64,000 nucleotides of DNA from contig NZ_NCSY01000006.1 in NCBI RefSeq assembly GCF_002156875.1, positions 339,482-403,481 on the forward strand, written 5' to 3'. Origin of the DNA: Bacillus sp. EAC. GTDB lineage: Bacteria; Bacillota; Bacilli; Bacillales; Bacillaceae_G. Shown in pieces: positions 1 through 8,807 of the stretch. Every line of letters starts with the position of its first letter. Position 1 is the stretch's first letter. Position numbers and translations under genes: made by a program. The notes beneath the pieces were generated by a model. That model saw nothing but the letters and a program-made list of their open reading frames with translations. It was not told where the DNA came from and ran no database searches.

Positions 1-520
1 AACTCGGCTTTTTAGCAGGTTGTATTTTATATAAAACGATTTCATTTACTTCAAAACTTACCCCTTTTTGATCCCATGTAAGTGGAACGTAAAAATTAGA
101 TTGAAAAGTATCATTAAATTTCTTTGCGATTGTAATATGTGGACGGTATGGTCTTTTTTCTAATGAAAATCCCTGCTCTTCACAAATATTTCTTATTTGA
201 TTCTGTAGCTCGATTAAGTCATTACTTTTATTTACACCAAACCACCAAACACGAGGCTGATCGCTAGATCCAAAAATACCTAAATCTCTAATTGAAAGTG
301 TAAAACTTTTACCATTACAAAGTTCCTCTCGCAATTGTTTCACAAGTTCTTTACTTTTTGTATATGTAACAGGACCTAAAAATGATAAGGTTATGTGAAA
401 ATCTTCTAAAAAAGTCCATTTTTTAAATGGTAATTTCCCATTCCATTCTTTTGCGTACGCATCTAATTTTTCTTTAATTTGAGAAGGTAATGGAACTGCA
501 AGAAATACATGCTCGCTCAC
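1..520 (-). CDS. RNA 2',3'-cyclic phosphodiesterase / 2'-5' RNA ligase family (ThpR/LigT-like), 3' end outside window
   Basis: The reading frame opens with GTG at 518-520 and runs without a stop to the window edge, giving 173 codons. It carries the two H-x-T/S-x signatures of the 2H phosphoesterase fold: HITL about residue 41 and HITI about residue 121, which in this family are the paired catalytic histidines that open or close 2',3'-cyclic phosphates on RNA ends. The start is supported by an AAGGAG motif in the tail of the upstream MFS gene, and the GTG shares one base with that gene's TAG stop, so the two are translationally coupled. B. subtilis has a similar protein, YtlP. The substrate in vivo is not known for most members. 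The C-terminus is missing from the window. Confidence 0.85.
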   Translation of the reverse strand, partial: MSEHVFLAVPLPSQIKEKLDAYAKEWNGKLPFKKWTFLEDFHITLSFLGPVTYTKSKELVKQLREELCNGKSFTLSIRDLGIFGSSDQPRVWWFGVNKSNDLIELQNQIRNICEEQGFSLEKRPYRPHITIAKKFNDTFQSNFYVPLTWDQKGVSFEVNEIVLYKIQPAKKPS

Positions 521-1719
521 TATGCAATCTCCTTTTTGCCGCGAATATTTAAGTCTTTTTTGAGAATTTGCATAATTAATACCCCAATTAAGCTTAATGT
601 TCCAAACATAATGTATATCGCTTTAATCGAAAATGCTTCAGAAATAAATCCACCAGTAAATGTACAAAACCACTCGCCTATCCCTAATCCTAAACCAGAA
701 TAAACAGTAACAGCTGTAGCTTTTAAAGAATCCGGTGCTTCATCTCTAACAAATTGCAATGCAGCAGGGATAAATAGACCAACCGTTAATCCTTGTGTTA
801 AACAAGATAAAAATAAAACGAATAGAGGTGGATTCGTAAAATAAAAGAACCATCTCAATGCTGATACAAGTGCTGTTGCAATTAAAATATTATAAATTCC
901 GTATTTATTTATCAGTTTTTTTGCTACTTGCAAAAATGGCGCTTCACTTCCTGCGGATATCAAGAAAGCAATCCCTACACCCGTTAATGTTCCACCTAAT
1001 GATTGAATATATAAACCAAAGTATGTATTATTACCAGCTATTGGTCCAAATACGACAAAAGCAAAAAATAAAAACAGTAAGAATTTTTTATTCGATAATA
1101 AAATTGGAAGCCCTTTTAAAATTGGTTCCCTCTTACTTGTTAAATTTGATTTAGGCAAGAAAAAAGTTATTACGATTCCAACTAAAATAAAAAATGCAAA
1201 AATAAAAAATATTATGTTCAATCTATACATTTCCGATAATTTACCAGAAAATAAAACGGCTATTGCAAAACCAATTGAACCAAATAAACGAATAGCTCCA
1301 TAGTTTCCACTAATTTTTTGGACATAATTTAATGCGATGCTATCAGAAAGAGGAATTAAAGCACTCTGTGTCATAGATAATGCTATGACCACAAATAATA
1401 GCATGCCAAATGAAGTGATTGTTGAATAGAAAAGTGCAATTGCTATTGTGGAAATTTGTGCAATAAGAAGCATCCTTTTAGGGTTTTGTGTAAAATCACT
1501 CATCATTCCCCATAAAGGTTGAGATATGATCGCGATAATTGGTGTTAGAGATAACAATAATCCAATTTGAGAAGTTGATAAATTCAACACATTTTTAAAG
1601 TAAGAAGATAGTAAAGGTCCTAGGGATCCAATTGCAAAGAATAAACAAAAATAATAGCCTTTAAAAATTAATAAAATGCTCTTTTCACGTAGATTTAATG
1701 TGTTCAAAATCTGATTCAA
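520..1719 (-). CDS. MFS transporter (sugar/aromatic permease-like, MFS_1-like)
   Basis: A 399-residue, very hydrophobic protein with about twelve predicted membrane helices and the usual central cytoplasmic loop near residue 190 (a basic stretch after FFLPK). An MFS signature-like loop (GMMSDFTQNPKR) sits between helices 2 and 3. The family is the LacY/PPP-like branch of the major facilitator superfamily (B. subtilis YwbF-like). The substrate cannot be read from sequence. The first codon is TTG, close behind GGAG; a second TTG four codons in has better spacing (about 12 nt), so the start may be at 1710. The downstream 2H phosphoesterase gene overlaps its stop by one base, making a two-gene operon. 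Confidence 0.85.
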   Translation of the reverse strand: MNQILNTLNLREKSILLIFKGYYFCLFFAIGSLGPLLSSYFKNVLNLSTSQIGLLLSLTPIIAIISQPLWGMMSDFTQNPKRMLLIAQISTIAIALFYSTITSFGMLLFVVIALSMTQSALIPLSDSIALNYVQKISGNYGAIRLFGSIGFAIAVLFSGKLSEMYRLNIIFFIFAFFILVGIVITFFLPKSNLTSKREPILKGLPILLSNKKFLLFLFFAFVVFGPIAGNNTYFGLYIQSLGGTLTGVGIAFLISAGSEAPFLQVAKKLINKYGIYNILIATALVSALRWFFYFTNPPLFVLFLSCLTQGLTVGLFIPAALQFVRDEAPDSLKATAVTVYSGLGLGIGEWFCTFTGGFISEAFSIKAIYIMFGTLSLIGVLIMQILKKDLNIRGKKEIA

Positions 1720-1771
1720 CTCCTAAATATACAGAAAAAGGGGAGGTGTGATACTTCCCCTTTTCATTATT

Positions 1772-3175
1772 TTACTTAACTAATTCTGCAATTGCTTGTG
1801 CGTAAATTGCAGTTGCTTTTAATAAATCATCAATTTCAGCATACTCATCCTTTTGATGAGCTACTTCTGGTTTACCTAAGAACAGTGGTCCGAAAGCAAC
1901 TCCAGCACTTAGTGAACGCGCATATGTTCCTCCACCAATTGTTAATAAAGTAGCTTCTTCACCAGTTTGCTCTTCATATACTTTTTGTAAAGTTTGAATT
2001 AATGGATGATCCTTTGGCACATGGTGAGGAGTTGAATTTTTAATCTCGTTAAATTCAAAACCATAATCATTTCCACGATCTGTAAGAGTTGTAATTACCG
2101 ATTGGATATCAGTCGTTACTGGATAGCGTAAAGTTAACCCAAATGTTCCACCTTGTTGATCCTCATATTGCATAATTCCTAAGTTAATTGTTAAATCTCC
2201 AGTAATATCATCATTAAATGCAACTCCTAAGTTTTTACCTCTTGAGTCACCTTTAAAGTTTTCAACAATAAACTTTAAGAAGCTAGCAGCATGTTCATTG
2301 AATCGGAATTGGTTTAAGAAACTCGCTAATGCGATACCAGCATTTTTCCCTTTATCAGGCTCCATACCATGTACAGAAACACCTTCTACTTCTAAAACTT
2401 GCTGTCCATTTTCTTCGCTAGCAGAAGCTTTACAGCCTAATTCACTAATATGATTAGTAAAAGCCTCTAAGTCAAATTTTGTTCCAGAAATGACTGCTTT
2501 CGCATAATCTGGAACCATATTTACTCGTCTTCCTGAAGAAAACGAATTTAATTTAAAATCATTCCCTACGTCTTCAGATGTTAATTTTTGATTAAACTTA
2601 ATATCTAAAATTCCTTTTTCTGCATAAATAATTGGGAAGTCTGCATCTGGAGCAAAGCCCATTGTTGGCATTTCCTCTTTTTCAAAATAATGCTCGACAC
2701 AACGCCATTGACTTTCTTCATCTGTACCAAGAATCATACGAACTCGTTTGTTAATTGGAAGCCCTAATTCTTTTACAATTTTCATCGCGAAGTATGCAGC
2801 CATTGTAGGACCTTTATCATCGATTGCACCGCGAGCGTAAATATTTCCGTCTTTAATGATGGCATCAAAAGGATCGTGTGACCAACCATCTCCTGCTGGT
2901 ACTACATCTAAGTGACATAGAATTCCAACTAACTCTTCCCCGCTTCCCATTTCTAAATGACCTGCTAGGCCATCTACATTTTTAGGGGTAAATCCATCTT
3001 TTTCACCTAGAGTTAACATATATGTAAGTGCTTCGTTTATTCCTTTACCCATCGGTGCTTCTTTTGTAATAGTAGATTCATCATAAACACTTTCAATATT
3101 TAATAGCTCAATCGTTTGCTTTAGAAAATCTTCTTTACGTTTTAATACTTCTTCCATCCAATTAATTTGTGTCAT
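1772..3175 (-). CDS. pepV: Dipeptidase PepV-like (M20 family)
   Basis: A 467-residue zinc-dependent dipeptidase that releases amino acids from dipeptides in the cytoplasm. Visible M20 marks are the metal-site stretch CHLDVVPAGDGW, ARGAIDDKGP, GTDEESQW and the C-terminal GGGTYARSL, in the order typical of PepV; the length matches. The start is set at the second ATG (3175), because AAAGGAGG lies eight bases upstream; the longer frame from 3199 would place that RBS inside the gene. The orthologue in B. subtilis is YtjP. It is preceded by a 286-base intergenic region shared with the divergent ytzE. No strong terminator was seen between it and the MFS gene downstream, about 50 bases away. Confidence 0.93.
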   Translation of the reverse strand: MTQINWMEEVLKRKEDFLKQTIELLNIESVYDESTITKEAPMGKGINEALTYMLTLGEKDGFTPKNVDGLAGHLEMGSGEELVGILCHLDVVPAGDGWSHDPFDAIIKDGNIYARGAIDDKGPTMAAYFAMKIVKELGLPINKRVRMILGTDEESQWRCVEHYFEKEEMPTMGFAPDADFPIIYAEKGILDIKFNQKLTSEDVGNDFKLNSFSSGRRVNMVPDYAKAVISGTKFDLEAFTNHISELGCKASASEENGQQVLEVEGVSVHGMEPDKGKNAGIALASFLNQFRFNEHAASFLKFIVENFKGDSRGKNLGVAFNDDITGDLTINLGIMQYEDQQGGTFGLTLRYPVTTDIQSVITTLTDRGNDYGFEFNEIKNSTPHHVPKDHPLIQTLQKVYEEQTGEEATLLTIGGGTYARSLSAGVAFGPLFLGKPEVAHQKDEYAEIDDLLKATAIYAQAIAELVK

Positions 3176-3461
3176 AAAAAAACCTCCTTTAATATACATA
3201 TTTTATCATCTTCTAAAATTTAATCATAATTTCTTAATAATTGATACGAAAAAAGAAGGATTATGCCATTCTTTGTAGAATCTATATCTATAAACTTGCT
3301 AAGTGATTACGTTTGCGCAAATTTTCATTAAGTTTTTGTATTATTTTCATAAATTTCGTTATGAAACTACTTAAAAAGAGTAAAATGAAAATATAGTTTA
3401 TTCTAGTAAAATATACTTAAGACCTGTTATGCGAACAATCTAGCGGTAAAGGAGTGGTTTT

Positions 3462-3683
3462 TTGAATTCTGGAACTTCTCGAATGCTGACTCGAATCAAA
3501 GCCATTTACATGTATATTAGTGAAAATGGTACCGTATCTACGAAAGACCTTGTGGAGGAGTTTGGTATTACACCTAGAACAATCCAACGTGATTTAAACA
3601 TTTTAGAGTTTAATAATCTAGTTTATAGTCCAAGTAGGGGTAAGTGGGCCGTAACAGGTAAAAAAGTAAAAGCTTCTTCTTAA
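3462..3683 (+). CDS. ytzE: Small DeoR-type HTH transcriptional regulator (YtzE)
   Basis: A 73-residue protein made almost entirely of a winged helix-turn-helix: DLVEEFGITPRTIQRDLNILE about residues 26-46 is the classic DeoR recognition helix. It lacks the sugar-phosphate sensing domain of full DeoR proteins (about 250 aa), as does YtzE of B. subtilis, so this is the family's normal size and not a truncation. TTG start, with AAAGGAGTGG well spaced upstream. Target genes are unknown; a strong terminator follows directly. Confidence 0.88.
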   Translation: MNSGTSRMLTRIKAIYMYISENGTVSTKDLVEEFGITPRTIQRDLNILEFNNLVYSPSRGKWAVTGKKVKASS

Positions 3684-3686
3684 AAT

Positions 3687-3735
3687 AAAAACCCTTGATT
3701 AGCTTGTCTGACGTCTAATCAAGGGTTTTTGTTTT
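3687..3735. terminator. Bidirectional intrinsic terminator between ytzE and ytzG
   Basis: A 16-bp perfect stem (3687-3702 with 3715-3730) with A-run and T-run on the two sides lies between convergent genes and can stop transcription from both directions. Confidence 0.92.
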
Positions 3736-3739
3736 TTAT

Positions 3740-4465
3740 TTATTCTTTTTCTTCATTAACTGACTTTAACATATCTAATTCTTCATCAGTCAATTCTCTA
3801 TATTCACCTAAGGCTAAATCCTCATCTAGTTTTAAAGGACCCATTTCTAATCTTTTTAAATAAGTTACAGTTTTTCCAACCGCTTCAAACATTCTTTTTA
3901 CTTGATGGAATTTACCTTCCATAATAACAAGCTCTATTTCTGATTCCTCATCAGACTTAAGAATCGTTAAGTATCCTGGTTTTGTTAAGTAACCATCTTC
4001 TAAAGTAACACCTTGTTCAAATGCTTTACGATCCTCTTCGGTTACTACCCCATCAATTGTTGCATAATATTTTTTTGGCACATGCTTCTTAGGAGATAGT
4101 AATTGATGAGCTAAATGGCCATCGTTTGTAATTAATAATAATCCTTCTGTATCTTTATCTAAACGCCCAACAGGAAATGGATCAAATATAATATCTTCAT
4201 ATTCTAATAATCCAATGACTGTCTCATGTTCAGAGTCTTCTGTTGAAGAAATTACACCAGGGGGCTTATTCATCATTAAATAAACGAATTCTTTATACTC
4301 AACGACATCACCATTTACTGTGACTACTTGATTTTCGATATCGACATGTTCTTTTGGACTTTTGATTATATTATCTCCAACTTTTACAACACCTTGTTTC
4401 AATAAAGCCTTTACTTCTTTTCTACTACCATATCCCATATTGGATAAAATTTTATCAATTCTCAT
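3740..4465 (-). CDS. ytzG: RsuA-family pseudouridine synthase (YtzG)
   Basis: A 241-residue enzyme that isomerises a uridine of structured RNA, most likely small-subunit rRNA. An S4 RNA-binding domain occupies residues 1-60 (RIDKILSNMGYGSRKEV), followed by the catalytic domain with the family signature GRLDKDTEGLLL around residue 100, whose first aspartate is the catalytic one, and the KKYYA motif further on. The length agrees with RsuA/RluB-type proteins. It sits downstream of murJ, separated by a terminator, as in B. subtilis. The exact target nucleotide cannot be deduced. Confidence 0.92.
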   Translation of the reverse strand: MRIDKILSNMGYGSRKEVKALLKQGVVKVGDNIIKSPKEHVDIENQVVTVNGDVVEYKEFVYLMMNKPPGVISSTEDSEHETVIGLLEYEDIIFDPFPVGRLDKDTEGLLLITNDGHLAHQLLSPKKHVPKKYYATIDGVVTEEDRKAFEQGVTLEDGYLTKPGYLTILKSDEESEIELVIMEGKFHQVKRMFEAVGKTVTYLKRLEMGPLKLDEDLALGEYRELTDEELDMLKSVNEEKE

Positions 4466-4494
4466 TATTAAACACCTTGTCTTTCATTTAGATT

Positions 4495-4529
4495 AAAAAA
4501 GGTGAACCTTTTGAAAGACGGTTCACCTT
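4495..4529 (-). terminator. Intrinsic terminator after murJ
   Basis: On the minus strand, a 10-bp stem (4520-4529 with 4499-4508) is followed by a T run, just past the murJ stop. Confidence 0.9.
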
Positions 4530-4536
4530 ATCTGTT

Positions 4537-6156
4537 TTATCCTTTTTTACCAAATTTAAATCGATTCGAAATACGAGCTCCTAATATAATTTCAATTAAG
4601 TTTAATTTATATGCAACTCCTAGATAAACAACCGCTCCAACTGCAGCTCCAATTAAAACTAGGAACATCGAAATCATTCTTCCATCTTTATACGTAAACC
4701 ATAAACCTAAAAATTGTTCTACGATATATACTGAACCTGCCATTAGCGCTGACAATATGATCATAAATAGTATTCGTCTTAATACTCTATTAAATGAGAA
4801 GTTTGCATACTTACGGATAAAATAGAAATTATAAACGATTGAAAATGTATAACCTAGTGCAGTAGCAAGTATTGCACCTTTTGTTTGAAAATAATGAATT
4901 AAAGGTACATTTAAGATAATCTTAATGATTACTCCAATTACTAATCCCACAATAGCATACTTTTGTTTGTCTATTCCTTGTAAGATTGCTACATTTACTG
5001 TAAAGAGTGAGTAAAGTAACGCAACTGGTGCATAGAATCCTAAAATAATACCACCAAGATGACTTTTTTCGTAAAACGCACTATACATTGGTTCCGCTAA
5101 AACTGAAATCCCAACTACTGCCGGTAGTGTTAAGAAGAAAACTACCTGGAAAGTTTGGGTAATTTGACTATGTAATTTTTTATGATTTTGGCTTACAAAG
5201 GCTTCAGTAATCGCAGGTACAAGTGTTAAACCAAAGGCTGTAGCTAACGAAACTGGTATCATTACTAATTTATGACTTGTAAATGAAAACATTACGTATG
5301 TCGCTTCTGCTATATCTTTATATCCATTCGCTTCCATTGTACGATTATAAGTAAATTGATCAACAAGTTGATATAAAGGAATAGCCAATCCTACAAAAAC
5401 ATATGGGATTGAATAAGAGAATAATTCCTTAAACATTTCCATGTTCGTTGGATTAATTCGCCCCCTAGATTTAGGTAATAATTCATCTAAGTGAGGTTTT
5501 CTATTTCTCCAATACCAAAACAAGATTAATAAACCACCGATTGCTCCTAGTGTTGCAGCAAAAGTAGATAAGCCAATGGCTTGCGTAAGTGTTCCACCAA
5601 ACACTCTAAGAATTAAATAACTCCCTACTAAGGTAAATACAATACGAACGATTTGTTCTAATAGTTGTGAAATCGTCGTAGGTCCCATAGATTGATGTCC
5701 TTGGAAAAATCCTCTATATAGACTTTGAGAAGGAACAAAAATTAATGCTGTACTTACAATCCTTATGACAGACACTACATCATCGACACTATTTCCTTGT
5801 GTATCTTTCGGTAGCATAAACGGTGCAATGACTGGTGCTAAAATAAATAAAATTAGAAATGCAAGAAAGCCTGTACAAATTAACAATAACTGACTCGCAT
5901 GAAACAATCTTCTACTTGTTTCATATTCTTCGATCGCATTATACTTTGAAACGAATTTCGCTACAGCTAATGGTACACCAGCAGTAGCTATACTAATGAA
6001 TAATGTATATGGAACATAACCATAATTATATAACGCAGATCCTTGAGTACCGACTAAAGCGAAAAATGGGAATGTATAAATCATTCCTAGAAATTTTATA
6101 AGAAAAGTTCCAGCAGTTAAAATAAACGTACCACGTAGTAATTTTGAATCTGACAT
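4537..6156 (-). CDS. murJ: Lipid II flippase MurJ / polysaccharide exporter family (YtgP)
   Basis: A 539-residue, 14-helix membrane protein of the MOP (MVF/PST) superfamily. The N-terminal LLRGTFILTAGTFLIKFLG and the conserved QGSALYNYGY / FFQGHQSMGPT loops are typical of YtgP, which in B. subtilis is a MurJ-type flippase moving undecaprenyl-linked peptidoglycan precursor across the cytoplasmic membrane. The start is taken at the ATG at 6156 because TAGGAGG precedes it; a longer frame from 6186 has no such signal. It is a single-gene unit divergent from ytfP, ending in its own terminator. Confidence 0.9.
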   Translation of the reverse strand: MSDSKLLRGTFILTAGTFLIKFLGMIYTFPFFALVGTQGSALYNYGYVPYTLFISIATAGVPLAVAKFVSKYNAIEEYETSRRLFHASQLLLICTGFLAFLILFILAPVIAPFMLPKDTQGNSVDDVVSVIRIVSTALIFVPSQSLYRGFFQGHQSMGPTTISQLLEQIVRIVFTLVGSYLILRVFGGTLTQAIGLSTFAATLGAIGGLLILFWYWRNRKPHLDELLPKSRGRINPTNMEMFKELFSYSIPYVFVGLAIPLYQLVDQFTYNRTMEANGYKDIAEATYVMFSFTSHKLVMIPVSLATAFGLTLVPAITEAFVSQNHKKLHSQITQTFQVVFFLTLPAVVGISVLAEPMYSAFYEKSHLGGIILGFYAPVALLYSLFTVNVAILQGIDKQKYAIVGLVIGVIIKIILNVPLIHYFQTKGAILATALGYTFSIVYNFYFIRKYANFSFNRVLRRILFMIILSALMAGSVYIVEQFLGLWFTYKDGRMISMFLVLIGAAVGAVVYLGVAYKLNLIEIILGARISNRFKFGKKG

Positions 6157-6309
6157 AAACTGCCTCCTACTAATTCGATCAATCAAACTAACTAATCTAT
6201 CTTACCATATTCATATAAAAAGAAAAAATTAAAAATAGGTAAGAAGTTGGAGCTTATTTGAAAAAATGGTATGCTTTAAAAAAGAAATTGTAATGAAAGT
6301 AGTGAAAAA

Positions 6310-7578
6310 ATGAACTATGACGTGATTGTAATAGGTGGCGGGACATCTGGTTTAATGGCTGCAATAAGTGCTGCTGAAAATAAGGCAAAAGTCCTTCTAC
6401 TCGAGAAAGGTAATAAACTCGGACAAAAACTCCTTATCTCAGGTGGAGGTCGTTGTAATGTCACTAACCGCTTACCAGTTGAAGAAGTAATTAAGCATAT
6501 TCCTGGAAACGGACGTTTTTTATACAGTGCGTTTTCTATTTATAATAATGAAGATATCATTCAATTTTTCGAGAAAATGGGCGTCGCTCTTAAAGAAGAG
6601 GATCACGGAAGAATGTTCCCTGTTTCAAACGATTCAAAATCTGTTTTGGAAGCATTAATTCAAAAACTAAAAAAACATCATGTTGATATTCAAATAAATA
6701 GAACTGTTAAAGATGTATTATATGAAAATGACAAAGTAGTAGGCATTCTATTAAATGATAAAACGGTTATCAATACGAAAAGTGTTGTACTTGCTGTTGG
6801 CGGTAAATCCGTACCTCATACTGGTTCAACTGGTGATGGGTATGCTTGGGCCAAAAAAGCAGGTCATACAATAACTGAACTATTCCCAACGGAAGTACCT
6901 ATCACATCGAGTGAAGGATTCATTCAGAGCAAAACATTACAAGGACTCGCGTTAAGAGACATTGAATTAAGTGTACTAAATCCAAAAGGTAAAAAGGTGA
7001 TTTCACATAAAATGGACATGCTTTTTACCCACTTTGGAATTTCGGGTCCAGCAGCACTTAGATGTAGCCAATTTGTGTATAAAGTACAACAAAAATTCAA
7101 TACAAAAATCGTGACAATGGCAATTGATCTATTCCCAGATCAAAATGAAGAAGCTATTTTTCAAGAAACAAATAATCTGCTAAAAAACGAACCTAAGAAA
7201 TCAGTAAAAAATGTATTAAAGGGATTAGCGCCTGAAAGATATCTATTATTTTTACTATCAAAATGTGGAATAGATGAATCCACCTCGTGCAATGAGATTA
7301 GTACATTAAAAATAAGAGAGCTTGTCCAATCTTTTAAAAGCTTTACATTTGAAGTGAATGGAACACTTTCAATTGAAAAAGCATTCGTAACAGGTGGAGG
7401 AGTTTCGACTAAGGAGATACATCCAAAAGAAATGTCTTCTAAGTTAATGAATGGACTTTATTTTTGCGGAGAATTATTAGATATCCATGGCTATACAGGA
7501 GGTTACAATATTACAGCCGCATTTGTTACTGGACGATTAGCTGGTGCATCTGCAGCCGAGTACTCATTACATTTATAA
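6310..7578 (+). CDS. ytfP: FAD-dependent oxidoreductase, HI0933/BaiN family (YtfP)
   Basis: A 422-residue flavoprotein. Residues 5-35 hold an FAD-binding Rossmann motif ([14 protein letters not shown] then LLLEKG), followed by the family signature [14 protein letters not shown] about residue 42 and a C-terminal [16 protein letters not shown] that closes the FAD site. The family (HI0933-like; B. subtilis YtfP) has no firmly established substrate; a bile-acid reductase activity is known only for the gut relative BaiN. A terminator-like hairpin follows. Confidence 0.9.
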   Translation: MNYDVIVIGGGTSGLMAAISAAENKAKVLLLEKGNKLGQKLLISGGGRCNVTNRLPVEEVIKHIPGNGRFLYSAFSIYNNEDIIQFFEKMGVALKEEDHGRMFPVSNDSKSVLEALIQKLKKHHVDIQINRTVKDVLYENDKVVGILLNDKTVINTKSVVLAVGGKSVPHTGSTGDGYAWAKKAGHTITELFPTEVPITSSEGFIQSKTLQGLALRDIELSVLNPKGKKVISHKMDMLFTHFGISGPAALRCSQFVYKVQQKFNTKIVTMAIDLFPDQNEEAIFQETNNLLKNEPKKSVKNVLKGLAPERYLLFLLSKCGIDESTSCNEISTLKIRELVQSFKSFTFEVNGTLSIEKAFVTGGGVSTKEIHPKEMSSKLMNGLYFCGELLDIHGYTGGYNITAAFVTGRLAGASAAEYSLHL

Positions 7579-7599
7579 ACACAGTTATATTTTATAAAC

Positions 7600-7638
7600 A
7601 AAGGACCAACGACTATTTTTTTTATCGTTTGGTCCTTT
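7600..7638. terminator. Hairpin between ytfP and the convergent small gene
   Basis: Arms around 7600-7612 and 7625-7638 pair (AAAGGACCAA with a TTGGTCCTTT complement), with a long T-rich loop. It lacks a clean T tail on the plus side, so termination strength is uncertain. It overlaps the 3' end of the convergent 59-aa reading frame. Confidence 0.55.
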
Positions 7639-7801
7639 CATGATTACATAAAGAAAAGCACAAGATTGGATTACTCCCCCCAATTGATGCTAGTGTCATT
7701 TTATATTCCATTACTTTTAATTCTTCATTCAACCTGTTCATCTTTTCTCTCGCATCCAATCTCGTTTCATGCTCTTCACTCATCTTTTTTGTCTTTAACA
7801 C
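7622..7801 (-). CDS. Small hypothetical protein, 59 aa
   Basis: GTG at 7799-7801 with GGAAGGTG five bases upstream opens a frame of 59 codons ending TAA at 7622. The first 35 residues are strongly charged and helical (EEHETRLDAREKMNRLNEEL), suggesting a short amphipathic helix or coiled coil; the tail is short and hydrophobic with two cysteines (ILCFSLCNHE). I do not recognise the family. It lies 29 bases after the stop of the 70-aa gene upstream and is probably co-transcribed with it. The good RBS and biased composition favour a real gene, but there is no homology evidence. Confidence 0.45.
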   Translation of the reverse strand: MLKTKKMSEEHETRLDAREKMNRLNEELKVMEYKMTLASIGGSNPILCFSLCNHERTKR

Positions 7802-7830
7802 AAATTCACCTTCCCTAAGTGTTAAGGTCT

Positions 7831-8043
7831 TCAGCGTACATTTGATTGTTCATGTTGTAAATTAACTAATAAATAAAATCGTCCATCCTCTTCTACATAC
7901 CCATCTGCTAATTGGAAAGTAGGCTCTATTTCTTTAAAGAAAAATTTCCCAATTAAATACTTTGAAGAATATAGTTCTATATGACCTTCCTTAAACTTTC
8001 CAATAACTTTATCCGTAATGTCGATTTTCAATGTTTTAGGCAA
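7831..8043 (-). CDS. Small conserved-looking protein (possibly DUF2553/YusG-like), 70 aa
   Basis: The start is placed at TTG 8041-8043, since GAAAGGAGG sits eight bases upstream; the longer ATG frame (8070) would contain that RBS. The protein begins LPKTLKIDITDKVIGKF and has alternating hydrophobic residues suggesting a small beta-rich domain. It brings to mind DUF2553 (B. subtilis YusG), but this is from memory and not certain. No signal peptide or membrane segment. Likely first gene of a two-gene unit with the 59-aa frame. Confidence 0.7.
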   Translation of the reverse strand: MPKTLKIDITDKVIGKFKEGHIELYSSKYLIGKFFFKEIEPTFQLADGYVEEDGRFYLLVNLQHEQSNVR

Positions 8044-8181
8044 ATCAACCCCCTCCTTTCTAACAATCAAGGCCTCAATGAAGAAATATATGAGGTTCTA
8101 CTATAATATATGTCAGAACTTCGAGGATAATCTTATTAATCAAAAAAACTTAAGCCCATTTTTAAGCCAAGCATTGTTGAC

Positions 8182-8226
8182 TAAAAAAAAGAGTAAATCC
8201 AACCATTATGTTGGATCTACTCTTTT
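8182..8226 (-). terminator. Intrinsic terminator after ytwF
   Basis: Stem 8211-8226 with 8187-8202 (one interruption), then eight U on the minus strand. Confidence 0.9.
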
Positions 8227-8267
8227 AATGTGTAGACAAATCCCCAAAATATGAGATGAAGACTCTT

Positions 8268-8564
8268 TTAATCTAATTCACCTTCCCAGGCCATCATGCC
8301 ACCTTCCATATTAATAGCCTTATAGCCTAGGTCGGTCAAATATTCACATACGTTTTCACTTCGCACGCCTGCTTTACAAATAAAAATATATTCCATCTCT
8401 TTATTAAATACATCTAATTTAGTTGGAATCTCTCCCATTGGAATATGAATAGCCTCTGGTATCTTACCATGCTCAACTTCAAAATCTTCTCGTACATCAA
8501 CTAAAAATAAAGTTTCACCGGCATCTAATCGTTCTTTTACTTCATTTGCTGAAATTGAATTCAT
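8268..8564 (-). CDS. ytwF: Rhodanese-domain protein (YtwF)
   Basis: A single-domain, 98-residue rhodanese: the CH2-like start (DVREDFEVEHGKIPEAIHIPMGEI) and the active-site loop CKAGVRS about residue 63, where the cysteine carries persulfide sulfur. Such stand-alone rhodaneses act in sulfur transfer or as persulfide carriers in the cytoplasm. The partner is unknown. It sits downstream of leuS as in B. subtilis, but with its own terminator. RBS GGAGG seven to eight bases before the ATG. Confidence 0.92.
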   Translation of the reverse strand: MNSISANEVKERLDAGETLFLVDVREDFEVEHGKIPEAIHIPMGEIPTKLDVFNKEMEYIFICKAGVRSENVCEYLTDLGYKAINMEGGMMAWEGELD

Positions 8565-8753
8565 CTTCTTATTTCCTCCTTACTCATAGCATTATCTTAT
8601 CAACTTCTCTTTAGCGATGCAAAAAGAATGATTATGTACTTATCTTCAATATTATTCCCTATTATGCTTTGTTTTAAGATCATATCAATTTGATGGTACT
8701 TCATCATTCATGCTTGTTTGCCTGCGGTTTCCGAGCCTTTAAGAATGGAATTC

Positions 8754-8781
8754 AAAAAAAACCTCATTTAAGAGGTTTTTC
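8754..8781 (-). terminator. Intrinsic terminator after leuS
   Basis: Minus-strand stem AAAAACCTC / GAGGTTTTT with six-base loop, followed by a U run, about 25 bases past the leuS stop. Confidence 0.9.
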
Positions 8782-8807
8782 TTTGAAAAATTCATAAGAT
8801 TTATTGA

